A stretch of 64,000 nucleotides of DNA from the NCBI RefSeq assembly GCF_918698085.1, contig NZ_CAKKLP010000001.1:929143-993142 (forward strand), in the 5' to 3' direction. Source of the DNA: Chryseobacterium sp. Bi04. GTDB taxonomy: Bacteria; Bacteroidota; Bacteroidia; Flavobacteriales; Weeksellaceae. Shown here piece by piece: positions 38,306-46,057 of this stretch. Under the pieces are notes generated by a model. The model was not told the DNA's origin. It did no database searches and saw nothing but the letters and a program-made list of their open reading frames with translations. Numbering within the stretch: the first letter of the stretch is position 1; each line of letters begins with the position of its first letter. The translations under genes and the position numbers were made by a program.

Positions 38306-38390
38306 TAAGCTTTATCTTGAGTTTCTACAGGGTATTTTCAAATTGACGATTCAACTGCATCGCAAAATTGCCAATTATTGCTAATTGTCA

Positions 38391-39140
38391 TTAATTATCC
38401 TTTCCTGTATAGTAGTTGTAATCTTTGATAATTACATTAATAAACTGTCTTTCCGTCATTTGGGTAGCGTCTATCTCCAGTTTTAAAATACTCTTGATCT
38501 TATTGGAAAGCTTAGTGATAATCTGACGGTCATCTATTTCCAATGCTTTGGTGTAGTTGTCTTTAATAATTCTCATATCGTTATCACTTAATGCAATAAC
38601 CTGAGGAAAAGAGGGTATGTAATCCTCGTGGATATTTTCCAGAATAGTATGAGAGATATTAATATTGTTTTTTAAAGAAATTACTGCTGTTCCGGAAGCG
38701 ATATCTCCCAGTCGCTGATTGTTTTTGGTGATAATCATTGAAACTAAACCTACTATTCCGGCAAAAGAAACATCAACGAGCCTGAAAACCCAGCGGATCA
38801 TATAATCTCCAAAGCTGGCCTGGTAACCATCAATCTTTACCACTCTTATTTTCATCAGTTTTTTACCGGGAGTCTGTCCTTCTGTCAAACTCTCAAACAC
38901 TACAGGATAAATGTAAGTTGGGAAGGTAAGAACAATATAAACAGCCATCATAGACCACTGGTCAAGGCCACTTAATAAATATCCCAAATCTAAAATATTA
39001 AAAAAAGTATAAAATACGATAACAACAAAAGCAACTCTTATCAAAAGGTCAATAATAAATGCAAGCATTCTTTCTCCTACACTGGCCGTATTGAAGTTAA
39101 TATTTACATTTTGTGAAGTATTTATCGCAATTTGAGACAT
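38391..39140 (-). CDS. RDD family membrane protein
   Basis: ATG 39140 (MSQIAINTSQ) is chosen; the longer open frame to 39233 would run into the divergent gene. Residues 20-140 hold helices with the RDD signatures: the Arg in SVGERMLAFIIDLLIR, GQTPGKKLMKIRVV, and FGDYMIRWVFRLVD. Residues about 175-249 form a cytoplasmic tail. RDD proteins are linked to ion transport in some bacteria; here the job is unknown. It is divergent from the SpoIIM/MoxR operon by only 27 nt, a conserved-looking arrangement suggesting a common function. Confidence 0.85.
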   Translation of the reverse strand: MSQIAINTSQNVNINFNTASVGERMLAFIIDLLIRVAFVVIVFYTFFNILDLGYLLSGLDQWSMMAVYIVLTFPTYIYPVVFESLTEGQTPGKKLMKIRVVKIDGYQASFGDYMIRWVFRLVDVSFAGIVGLVSMIITKNNQRLGDIASGTAVISLKNNINISHTILENIHEDYIPSFPQVIALSDNDMRIIKDNYTKALEIDDRQIITKLSNKIKSILKLEIDATQMTERQFINVIIKDYNYYTGKDN

Positions 39141-39167
39141 AATTTTTATTATTTTAGCCTTACAATT

Positions 39168-40151
39168 ATGAGAGAAGTTTATTTCATTAAACAAAATAAA
39201 GAAAAATGGTTGGGAATAGAACAGGTTATTCAAGGAAAAATTAAAAAAAATCCTGATGACCTGTCTTCACTGTATATTAATTTGATCAATGACCTGTCTT
39301 TTGCACAGACATACTATCCTAAAAGCAATACAACTGTTTACTTAAACCACTTGTCGTCTCAGATTTTTCAGAAAATTTATAAAACAAAAAGGGTAGAAGA
39401 GAACCGGTTGATTTATTTTTTCCGAACAGAAGTTCCATTATTGGTTTATCAGTATAGAAGATACCTGATGTATGCTTTTCTTTTCTTTATTCTGTTTACT
39501 TCAATAGGTGTGCTCTCTGCCGTCTATGATAAAGATTTTGCAAATATTATCCTTGGGGAAAGCTATGTAAATGAAACTATTGAAAATATAAAGAATAACA
39601 ATGCTGTAGGAATTTATCAAAGCGGATCTACATGGGGAAGTACCATAGGAATTATTTTTAATAACATCCAGGTAGGAGCCAAATTATACATGTATGGTAT
39701 TGCGGGAGGAGTGGGAACGCTGTTTGCTCTTCTTTCCAACAGTGTCATGTTAGGTTCTTTTCAGTATTTTTTCTATGAATATGGAGCTTTGAAGGACAGT
39801 GCAAGAGGAATATGGCTCCATGGGGTCTTTGAGATTTTTGCTATGGTAGTAGAAGCCATGTGTGGATTAATTTTAGGAGCTTCTATTTTGTTTCCGGGAA
39901 CTTTTTCAAGGTTTAATTCTTTTAAGAGGGGATTTAAAGATTCATTTAAAATATTTTTGAGTACCATTCCATTCACTATTTGTGCAGGAATTATTGAAGG
40001 ATATGTGACAAGGCATGCGCTGAAAATGCCTTTGGTTTTGAACATAGCAATTATTTTCAGTTCACTTGTGATTATTGGATTTTATTATTTTGTATATCCG
40101 TCAATCGTCAATAAAAAAATTAATAACCAAATCAATGATACAGTTTTATAA
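39168..40151 (+). CDS. Stage II sporulation protein M (SpoIIM/DUF95) family membrane protein
   Basis: ATG 39168 (MREVYFIKQNKEKW) is used rather than the TTG at 39132, which lies inside the divergent gene. A soluble N-terminal part (1-95) precedes five or six helices with family signatures NNIQVGAKLYMYGIAGGVGT and HGVFEIFAMVVEAMCGL. The organism is not a spore former; in Bacteroidetes and Actinobacteria this family accompanies RDD, MoxR and DUF58 genes. It is the first gene of a six-gene coupled operon, overlapping the next by 17 nt. Confidence 0.86.
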   Translation: MREVYFIKQNKEKWLGIEQVIQGKIKKNPDDLSSLYINLINDLSFAQTYYPKSNTTVYLNHLSSQIFQKIYKTKRVEENRLIYFFRTEVPLLVYQYRRYLMYAFLFFILFTSIGVLSAVYDKDFANIILGESYVNETIENIKNNNAVGIYQSGSTWGSTIGIIFNNIQVGAKLYMYGIAGGVGTLFALLSNSVMLGSFQYFFYEYGALKDSARGIWLHGVFEIFAMVVEAMCGLILGASILFPGTFSRFNSFKRGFKDSFKIFLSTIPFTICAGIIEGYVTRHALKMPLVLNIAIIFSSLVIIGFYYFVYPSIVNKKINNQINDTVL

Positions 40152-41097
40152 AAAAAGGGATTTTGGAACTTTTATAAGTGACAGTTTCAATTTTTTCAAA
40201 TTATACGGAAAAAACTATTTCAAAAGCTATCTTTTGATTAATGGCTTATTGTTAATTCTTATGGTAACTGTCGTGGTTTTCGGATATAAAGAGCTCTTTT
40301 CTCAGCTTTTCGGATCCAATCTGGGTGGTGATACGTACTATTTTGAGCAATATTTTTCAGAAAACGGAGGAATGCTGATTGTAGTAGGGCTGCTTACGTT
40401 TTTACTTTTTATGGTCCTGGCCATCGTCAATTATCTGTTTCCTGTTTTCTATGTGAAAAGAATTGCCCAGGGGGCAAAAAATATAAAAACCGATGAAATC
40501 CTGAGTGATTTTAAAAACAATGCCGGAAAAATAGTGAAGTTATGCCTTGGAATTATTTTTATTGTAGCACCGCTGGCCCTGTTTGTGATTGGATTTTCCT
40601 ATCTCCTGATATTTATTGTAATTGGTTTTTTCCTGATATTTCTTGTGTATCCTACAATATTTAATGTCACTACATTTCTGATGTATGATTATTTTAATTC
40701 AAACAGAGGTTTTTTTGAAAGTTTGAGTTATTCAATGAGGGCACAGTTTTCCTATCCGAACGGAAGTGAAAAATCTCCATACTGGAAGTATTGGGGAGCG
40801 GCATTTGTGATGGTGATTATTATCTCCATTGTGGCTTCATTTTTTACCTACATTCCGATGATATTTTTTTACGGATCAATCCTTACCACTGCTCCGGATG
40901 CAAACTTTGAACAAAATCCCTTTACAGGTGCAATAGGTATTGCCTTTTTTGTTTTTTATGGTATTTCAATGCTTCTCTCATTTTTCCTTTCCAATCTGAT
41001 GTATATTAACGGAGGGCTGATGTATTATGACAGCAGAACAGATCTTCACCAGAAAGTGGAACTTGAAGAAATAGACACCATTGGTAATAATGAATAA
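40135..41097 (+). CDS. Polytopic membrane protein of the MoxR/DUF58 operon
   Basis: ATG 40135 (MIQFYKKRDFGTFISDSFNFFK) is used, as the residues before it belong to the overlapping SpoIIM gene. Five or six hydrophobic helices are visible with an N-terminal amphipathic start. It resembles the DUF4013-like or glycerophosphodiester-transport-like proteins found beside SpoIIM genes, but the family was not firmly recognised. It overlaps both neighbours (17 nt and 8 nt), which indicates translational coupling. Confidence 0.78.
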   Translation: MIQFYKKRDFGTFISDSFNFFKLYGKNYFKSYLLINGLLLILMVTVVVFGYKELFSQLFGSNLGGDTYYFEQYFSENGGMLIVVGLLTFLLFMVLAIVNYLFPVFYVKRIAQGAKNIKTDEILSDFKNNAGKIVKLCLGIIFIVAPLALFVIGFSYLLIFIVIGFFLIFLVYPTIFNVTTFLMYDYFNSNRGFFESLSYSMRAQFSYPNGSEKSPYWKYWGAAFVMVIIISIVASFFTYIPMIFFYGSILTTAPDANFEQNPFTGAIGIAFFVFYGISMLLSFFLSNLMYINGGLMYYDSRTDLHQKVELEEIDTIGNNE

Positions 41098-41878
41098 ATT
41101 TCTGTTTTTCATACTGTTTTTTTTGTCCCTGGAATTGATTAATGCTCAGGAAAATATTCCTGTGGATGACTATCTGGGAGATTCTTTGAGTAGAAATCAT
41201 TACCACAATATGCTGCGTGCAGATTCTGTATTGATGAAAAATCCTGTATCAGAAAATAGGGTATATTCAAAGGAATTTAAAGAAAACATTCCTTCCAGAT
41301 ATAAAGGTAAAGAATACGACTATTCTGTAACCAAGCCAAGAGAATCTTTCTGGCAGAAGCTAATGAGAAAGATTGGACAGCTTTTGCAGAGTATTTTTGG
41401 AGAAACAGCTCTTTCCAAATCTGCAGAGCTCACTACAGTTCTCATTCGGCTATTTGCCATTATCCTGGTAGGATTTCTTCTCTACTTTATCATCAGATAT
41501 ATGCTGGGAAAAGACGGAAGCTTTATTTTTGGTAGAAAGAATAAAAAAATAAATATTAAGGTAGAAGAACTTCATGAAAATATCCATGAGATTAATTTTC
41601 CTGAAAGTATTGCAAAGTTTGAACATGAAGGAGATTACCGTTCGGCAGTACGTTATCAGTTCTTGTTTATTCTTAAAAAATTAAGTGATAAAAAACTGAT
41701 CGACTGGAACCCCGAAAAAACGAACAAAGATTATACAATGGAGCTAAAAGCAACCCATCTGAAAAACGAATTTTCAAGCCTTGCCTATATCTTCGATTAT
41801 GTATGGTATGGGGAATTCAATATTGAAGAACAGAGTTACAGGAAATTTAAAAACCAGTATCAGGTGTTTAAACCATAA
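41090..41878 (+). CDS. DUF4129 domain membrane protein
   Basis: ATG 41090 starts a signal peptide (FLSLELINAQ); a TTG nine bases upstream is in frame but less likely. A periplasmic segment (about 20-125) is followed by one transmembrane helix (about 125-145) and a cytoplasmic DUF4129-like end with YRSAVRYQFLFILKKLSDKK and DYTMELK. DUF4129 genes regularly accompany MoxR and DUF58 genes. Function unknown. Confidence 0.8.
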   Translation: MNKFLFFILFFLSLELINAQENIPVDDYLGDSLSRNHYHNMLRADSVLMKNPVSENRVYSKEFKENIPSRYKGKEYDYSVTKPRESFWQKLMRKIGQLLQSIFGETALSKSAELTTVLIRLFAIILVGFLLYFIIRYMLGKDGSFIFGRKNKKINIKVEELHENIHEINFPESIAKFEHEGDYRSAVRYQFLFILKKLSDKKLIDWNPEKTNKDYTMELKATHLKNEFSSLAYIFDYVWYGEFNIEEQSYRKFKNQYQVFKP

Positions 41879-41891
41879 TTAAAGATTAACC

Positions 41892-43052
41892 ATGAATAAA
41901 ACTTTCAAAATATATGCTGTAATTTTCATCGTTGTGATGGTTATTCTGGCGTTGCTTGAAGTTAACAAAAAAGAGACTACAAACTGGCGCAAAAACTTCG
42001 ATATTAACGAGAAGTCTCCTTTCGGGCTGTTTGTTTTTAATAATGAAGCAAAGGATCTCTTTAAAAATAAGCTCAAAAAAACTGAGCAGACACCTTACGA
42101 GTATTATAATCAACATAAAAGAGGAATCCATAATATTGTTGTTATCGAAAACAATATTGACAAAGAGTCATGGAAGAAAATCCTGGATCAGGTATCCAAT
42201 GGTTCCGATGCGATGTTGATTATGGAACGCAGCATGCCCAAAGAAATATCCGACAGTATTGGTTATTATGACTCAGATATTTCTTTTGAAGAAGAGAATG
42301 TGCTGAAGCTTACCGATAAAAAATATCAGAACGATTTTATAAAACTGGATAAATTTCCGTCCGGAAGAGGTTTTTCATTTATTAAGCCCCAGATTGAGAT
42401 ACTCGGTAAGACAGTGGAAAGAAAGAATACGGATCAGGCCAATTTTATTAAAGTAAAATTTGGGAAAGGTAATATTTATGCTCACTGTGAACCGCTTTTC
42501 CTCACCAACTACTATCTTCTGAAGCCCGGAAATGTAAAATACACACAGGATGTTTTTTCTTATCTTCAGGATAGGGAAACGGTTTGGTTTGTACCAAGCA
42601 GCACTAAAGCATCACGCTTCTTTATGAGGTTTGTATTGTCAAATCCTGCTTTGAAATATGCCTGGTGGGTTCTTTTAGGCGGACTTACCCTGTTTATTTT
42701 CTTTAATGCTAAAAGAAAGCAAAGGGTAGTAGCCGTTATAGAACCATTGAGAAATACCTCTTTAGATTTTGTTAAAAGCATAGGGAATCTTTATCTTCAG
42801 GAAGGTGATTTTCACGATATGATGGCCAAAAAAGCCCAATATTTCCTAAATAAAGTGAGAATGGACCTGCTGATTGATACCCAGCAATTAGATTCGGAAT
42901 TTGCAAAAAAACTGCAATTGAAAACCGGAAAAACAATAGAGATGATAGATGAGGCAATAGGGCTTATTAAAAAAGCTCAGGACCCATATGCAAGTGTCAT
43001 GAAAGAAGACCTGGCAAGGATCAATAAACTCCTTGATGAGATTCTTAAATAA
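41892..43052 (+). CDS. DUF4350-like membrane protein
   Basis: One helix at the N-terminus (8-22) and one near residue 265 (YAWWVLLGGLTLFIFFNA) frame an extracytoplasmic domain of about 240 residues. The latter resembles a ThuA/GATase-like DUF4350 fold (NIVVIENNIDKESWKKIL, ANFIKVKFGKGNIYAHCEP). A cytoplasmic helical tail follows. It comes 13 nt after the DUF4129 gene and 65 nt before moxR, the usual order in this type of cluster. Confidence 0.78.
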   Translation: MNKTFKIYAVIFIVVMVILALLEVNKKETTNWRKNFDINEKSPFGLFVFNNEAKDLFKNKLKKTEQTPYEYYNQHKRGIHNIVVIENNIDKESWKKILDQVSNGSDAMLIMERSMPKEISDSIGYYDSDISFEEENVLKLTDKKYQNDFIKLDKFPSGRGFSFIKPQIEILGKTVERKNTDQANFIKVKFGKGNIYAHCEPLFLTNYYLLKPGNVKYTQDVFSYLQDRETVWFVPSSTKASRFFMRFVLSNPALKYAWWVLLGGLTLFIFFNAKRKQRVVAVIEPLRNTSLDFVKSIGNLYLQEGDFHDMMAKKAQYFLNKVRMDLLIDTQQLDSEFAKKLQLKTGKTIEMIDEAIGLIKKAQDPYASVMKEDLARINKLLDEILK

Positions 43053-43117
43053 AGTAAAGTCCTGATTGGACAATGTAGAGATAGAACGAAGCCTGTCAAA
43101 AAACCAAAGATAAAATT

Positions 43118-44149
43118 ATGGAAAACCTTGATAACGAAAACATAGAAAATCAAAGCACGAGAAACCTTAATAAAAGCGAAGACCAGTTTCAATCCAGAAT
43201 AGATATGATTGAACTTCGTGCAAGCATTGATAAAGTAAAATCTGAAATAGGAAAAGTAATTGTAGGGCAGGAGAATATGATAGAACATCTGTTGGCTGCA
43301 TTACTCTCAAACGGTCATGTTTTAATTGAAGGTGTTCCGGGAGTTGCTAAAACAATTACTGCAAAACTACTGGCAAAAACGATTGATGTAGGCTTCAGCA
43401 GAATTCAGTTTACCCCGGACCTTATGCCTTCCGATATTTTAGGAACATCGGTTTTCAGTGTGAAAAATTCGGAGTTTGAATTTAAAAAAGGACCTATTTT
43501 TTCCAATTTCATATTAATTGATGAGATCAACAGGTCGCCTGCAAAAACACAGGCTGCTCTTTTTGAGGTCATGGAAGAAAGACAGATTACAATGGATGGT
43601 ACCCGTTATATAATGGATGAACCTTTCCTTGTGGTGGCTACCCAAAACCCAATAGAGCATGAAGGAACCTATAGGCTTCCTGAAGCTCAGCTGGACCGTT
43701 TCTTATTCAAAATTAATGTGGGATACCCTAATCTTGAACAGGAAATAGCCATTATCAGAAATCAGCATGAAAGTAAAAAAGAAGATAAAACCGAAGGCGT
43801 AAATCATGTAATTACAGCAGAACAGCTGAAGAGCTATCAGCATTTGGTAAAAGAAATCATTGTGGAAGCACAGTTGATGGAATACATTGCTAAAATTATC
43901 ATCAATACCAGAGAAAACCAGTTTTTATATCTGGGCGCCTCTCCCAGAGCTTCATTGGCGCTTCTCACAGCCTCAAAAGCATTTGCGGCATTGAGAGGAA
44001 GAGATTTTGTAACTCCGGAAGATATTAAAGAAGCAAGTTATGCTGTTTTGCGACATAGAGTGATCGTTTCTCCGGAAAGAGAAATGGAAGGTCTTACGGC
44101 AGATGAAATTATCCGTCAAATCTTAGAGGGAATAGAAATTCCGAGATAG
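43118..44149 (+). CDS. MoxR-family AAA+ ATPase
   Basis: The 343-residue ATPase has Walker A GVPGVAKT, Walker B LIDEINRSPAKTQAALFEVMEER, sensor 1 VVATQNPIEHEGTYRLPEAQLDRF and the C-terminal lid (LGASPRASLALL). MoxR ATPases act as chaperone-like factors for partner VWA-domain proteins, such as the DUF58 product of the next gene. In this operon they probably assemble or activate an envelope complex of the membrane proteins encoded upstream. Confidence 0.94.
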   Translation: MENLDNENIENQSTRNLNKSEDQFQSRIDMIELRASIDKVKSEIGKVIVGQENMIEHLLAALLSNGHVLIEGVPGVAKTITAKLLAKTIDVGFSRIQFTPDLMPSDILGTSVFSVKNSEFEFKKGPIFSNFILIDEINRSPAKTQAALFEVMEERQITMDGTRYIMDEPFLVVATQNPIEHEGTYRLPEAQLDRFLFKINVGYPNLEQEIAIIRNQHESKKEDKTEGVNHVITAEQLKSYQHLVKEIIVEAQLMEYIAKIIINTRENQFLYLGASPRASLALLTASKAFAALRGRDFVTPEDIKEASYAVLRHRVIVSPEREMEGLTADEIIRQILEGIEIPR

Positions 44150-44212
44150 GTAGCAATAAATGATTGTGATAAAGCTAATAAACACTCACCTAAAACCTGT
44201 CATCTGCAACCT
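44150..44212. repeat. Degenerate heptanucleotide array filling the MoxR-DUF58 gap
   Basis: Nine 7-mers span the gap: GTAGCAA, TAAATGA, TTGTGAT, AAAGCTA, ATAAACA, CTCACCT, AAAACCT, GTCATCT, GCAACCT. The last four share ..ACCT or ..ATCT. The following start codon is at 44218. Confidence 0.7.
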
Positions 44213-44217
44213 AAACA

Positions 44218-45540
44218 ATGAAAAACTTATACATCAATACACGTTTCTTCTTTACGCTCATCGGAGTGGGGGTTCTGTATGTTTTGGCATTTTTCTTCCC
44301 GGCATTGATGTGGGTTGCCCATATCGTGTTACTGGTATGTTTTCTTGCGGTAATGGTTGATTACCTACTTCTCTTTAATCAGAAAAGTGCATTACAGGCT
44401 CAAAGAATAGTGCCGGAGAAATTATCCAATGGCGACGAAAACTTTGTGAAAATTGATATTAAAAACAATTACAGTTTTAAGATTACCACCAAAATTATTG
44501 ATGAAATACCTTTCCAGTTTCAGAAAAGAGATTTTTTAATTGAAAAACATATTCATTCCGGGACAAATACTTTTTTCCAATATGCACTGGAACCTAAAGA
44601 AAGAGGAGAATATCATTTTGGAAGTCTGAATGTATATGCCTCTTCACCATTGGGATTGGTTTCCAAAAGATTTAGTTTTCAGAAGGATGCGATCTTACCT
44701 TCCTATCCATCCTTTATCCATCTCAGAAAATATGAACTGATGGCTTTGCAGAGCGAATTTATGCTGGGAGGAATTAAGAAAGTCAGAAAGTTAGGGCATA
44801 CCATGGAGTTTGAACAGATCAAGGATTATGTTCCGGGAGATGATATCAGAACCATCAACTGGAAAGCAACGTCCAAAGCCAATCGCTTAATGGTTAACCA
44901 GTTTCAGGATGAGAAATCACAGCGTATTTTTATACTGATTGATAAAGGCAGAACAATGAAAATGCCCTTCAATGGACTAAGTCTGCTGGATTATTCTATT
45001 AATGCTGCCATGGCATTGTCTCATATTATTTTGAGAAAAGGAGACCGGGCCGGAATGATGACTTTTTCAAAAAAAGCAGAAAATAAAATTGCTGCCGATA
45101 ATAAATCCGGACAGTTGAAAAAAATCTCAGAAGCCCTTTACAATATTAAAACAGATTTCTTTGAAAGTGATTTCAACCGGTTGTATCAGGATGTAAAATA
45201 TTCGCTCAACCAGAGAAGTTTAATTTTGCTTTTTACCAATTTTGAAACACTGGACGGATTAAACCGCCAGTTGAAATACCTTCGTGGAATTGCTAAAAAT
45301 CACTTGCTGGTAGTGGTATTTTTCAAAAATGCTGAGCTCCAGGCGCTGATCAATAAAAATCCCGAAAATATGCAGGAGATATATGATGAGATCGTCGCTG
45401 AAAAATTTGAATTTGAAAAGAAACTAATTATCCAGGAGCTGCGTAAATATGGAATTTACACCGTATATACCCTTCCTGAAAACCTGAATATTGATGTTAT
45501 CAATAAATACTTGGAGATAAAAGCGAGAGGAATTTTATAA
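44218..45540 (+). CDS. DUF58 domain protein (VWA-like), MoxR partner
   Basis: Two helices (about 10-50) anchor a beta domain and a DUF58 region with the diagnostic YVPGDDIRTINWKATSKANRLMV (about 202-224), and a VWA-like part containing FILIDKGRTMKMPF. DUF58 proteins are the usual partners of MoxR ATPases. It ends the operon that begins with the SpoIIM gene; OsmC follows after 31 nt. Confidence 0.9.
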   Translation: MKNLYINTRFFFTLIGVGVLYVLAFFFPALMWVAHIVLLVCFLAVMVDYLLLFNQKSALQAQRIVPEKLSNGDENFVKIDIKNNYSFKITTKIIDEIPFQFQKRDFLIEKHIHSGTNTFFQYALEPKERGEYHFGSLNVYASSPLGLVSKRFSFQKDAILPSYPSFIHLRKYELMALQSEFMLGGIKKVRKLGHTMEFEQIKDYVPGDDIRTINWKATSKANRLMVNQFQDEKSQRIFILIDKGRTMKMPFNGLSLLDYSINAAMALSHIILRKGDRAGMMTFSKKAENKIAADNKSGQLKKISEALYNIKTDFFESDFNRLYQDVKYSLNQRSLILLFTNFETLDGLNRQLKYLRGIAKNHLLVVVFFKNAELQALINKNPENMQEIYDEIVAEKFEFEKKLIIQELRKYGIYTVYTLPENLNIDVINKYLEIKARGIL

Positions 45541-45544
45541 CTTT

Positions 45545-45570
45545 GCAACAAGCAACAAGCAACAAGCAAT
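45545..45570. repeat. Perfect heptanucleotide tandem repeat before the OsmC gene
   Basis: GCAACAA is present three times without change, then GCAAT, immediately before the ATG at 45572. It occupies the ribosome-binding region, so copy-number change would alter spacing to the upstream gene. Confidence 0.75.
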
Positions 45571-45571
45571 A

Positions 45572-45991
45572 ATGAAAATAACACTCAACAGAATAAACGA
45601 CGACTTTTTATTTGAATGTACCAACTCCCAAGGAAACTCTATTCTTTTGGACAATACTTCCCAGCCGGGAGCTAAAGGTGTTTCTCCAATGGAAAGTGTC
45701 CTGATGGCTGTAGCAGGCTGCAGCGGAATTGATGTGGTTTCTATTTTAAAAAAGCAGCGTCAGGATATTAAAAGCTTTCAGGCAGAAGTGGAAGGAGAGA
45801 GAATTCAGGTAGATGATGCAAAGCCTTTTAAATCTATTAAAGTAAAATTCCTTTTGGAAGGAGAAATTGATCCTAAGAAAGCATTAAAAGCAGCAGAATT
45901 ATCTTTTGAAAAATACTGTTCCGTATCAAAAACGTTAGAACCGAATGTAGAAATCGGATACGAAGTTTTTGTGAATGGAGATAAAATTTAA
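45572..45991 (+). CDS. OsmC-family protein
   Basis: The 139-residue protein has the OsmC/Ohr fold: SPMESVLMAVAGCSGIDVVSILKKQRQ with one Cys, and LSFEKYCSVSKTL with the second. These two cysteines act in thiol-dependent peroxide reduction in characterised members. The spacing and length match the YhfA-like subgroup rather than Ohr. It may be transcribed with the MoxR operon or separately. Confidence 0.93.
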   Translation: MKITLNRINDDFLFECTNSQGNSILLDNTSQPGAKGVSPMESVLMAVAGCSGIDVVSILKKQRQDIKSFQAEVEGERIQVDDAKPFKSIKVKFLLEGEIDPKKALKAAELSFEKYCSVSKTLEPNVEIGYEVFVNGDKI

Positions 45992-46009
45992 TTCTATTGT
46001 CTTAAAAAA

Positions 46010-46042
46010 TAAAAAAACCCGGATGTCTCATCCGGTTTTTTT
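46010..46042. terminator. Bidirectional terminator between OsmC and glucosidase genes
   Basis: CCGGATG and CATCCGG form a 7-bp stem with a 3-nt loop, flanked by an A tract on the left and a T tract on the right. The genes are convergent. Confidence 0.92.
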
Positions 46043-46057
46043 ATGATTCACAGCCTA

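Noticed and set aside
39132..39233. Extended starts of the SpoIIM and RDD genes that overlap each other
   Set aside because: The conserved family regions begin at ATG 39168 and ATG 39140; the extensions run through the opposite gene's start and have no family resemblance.
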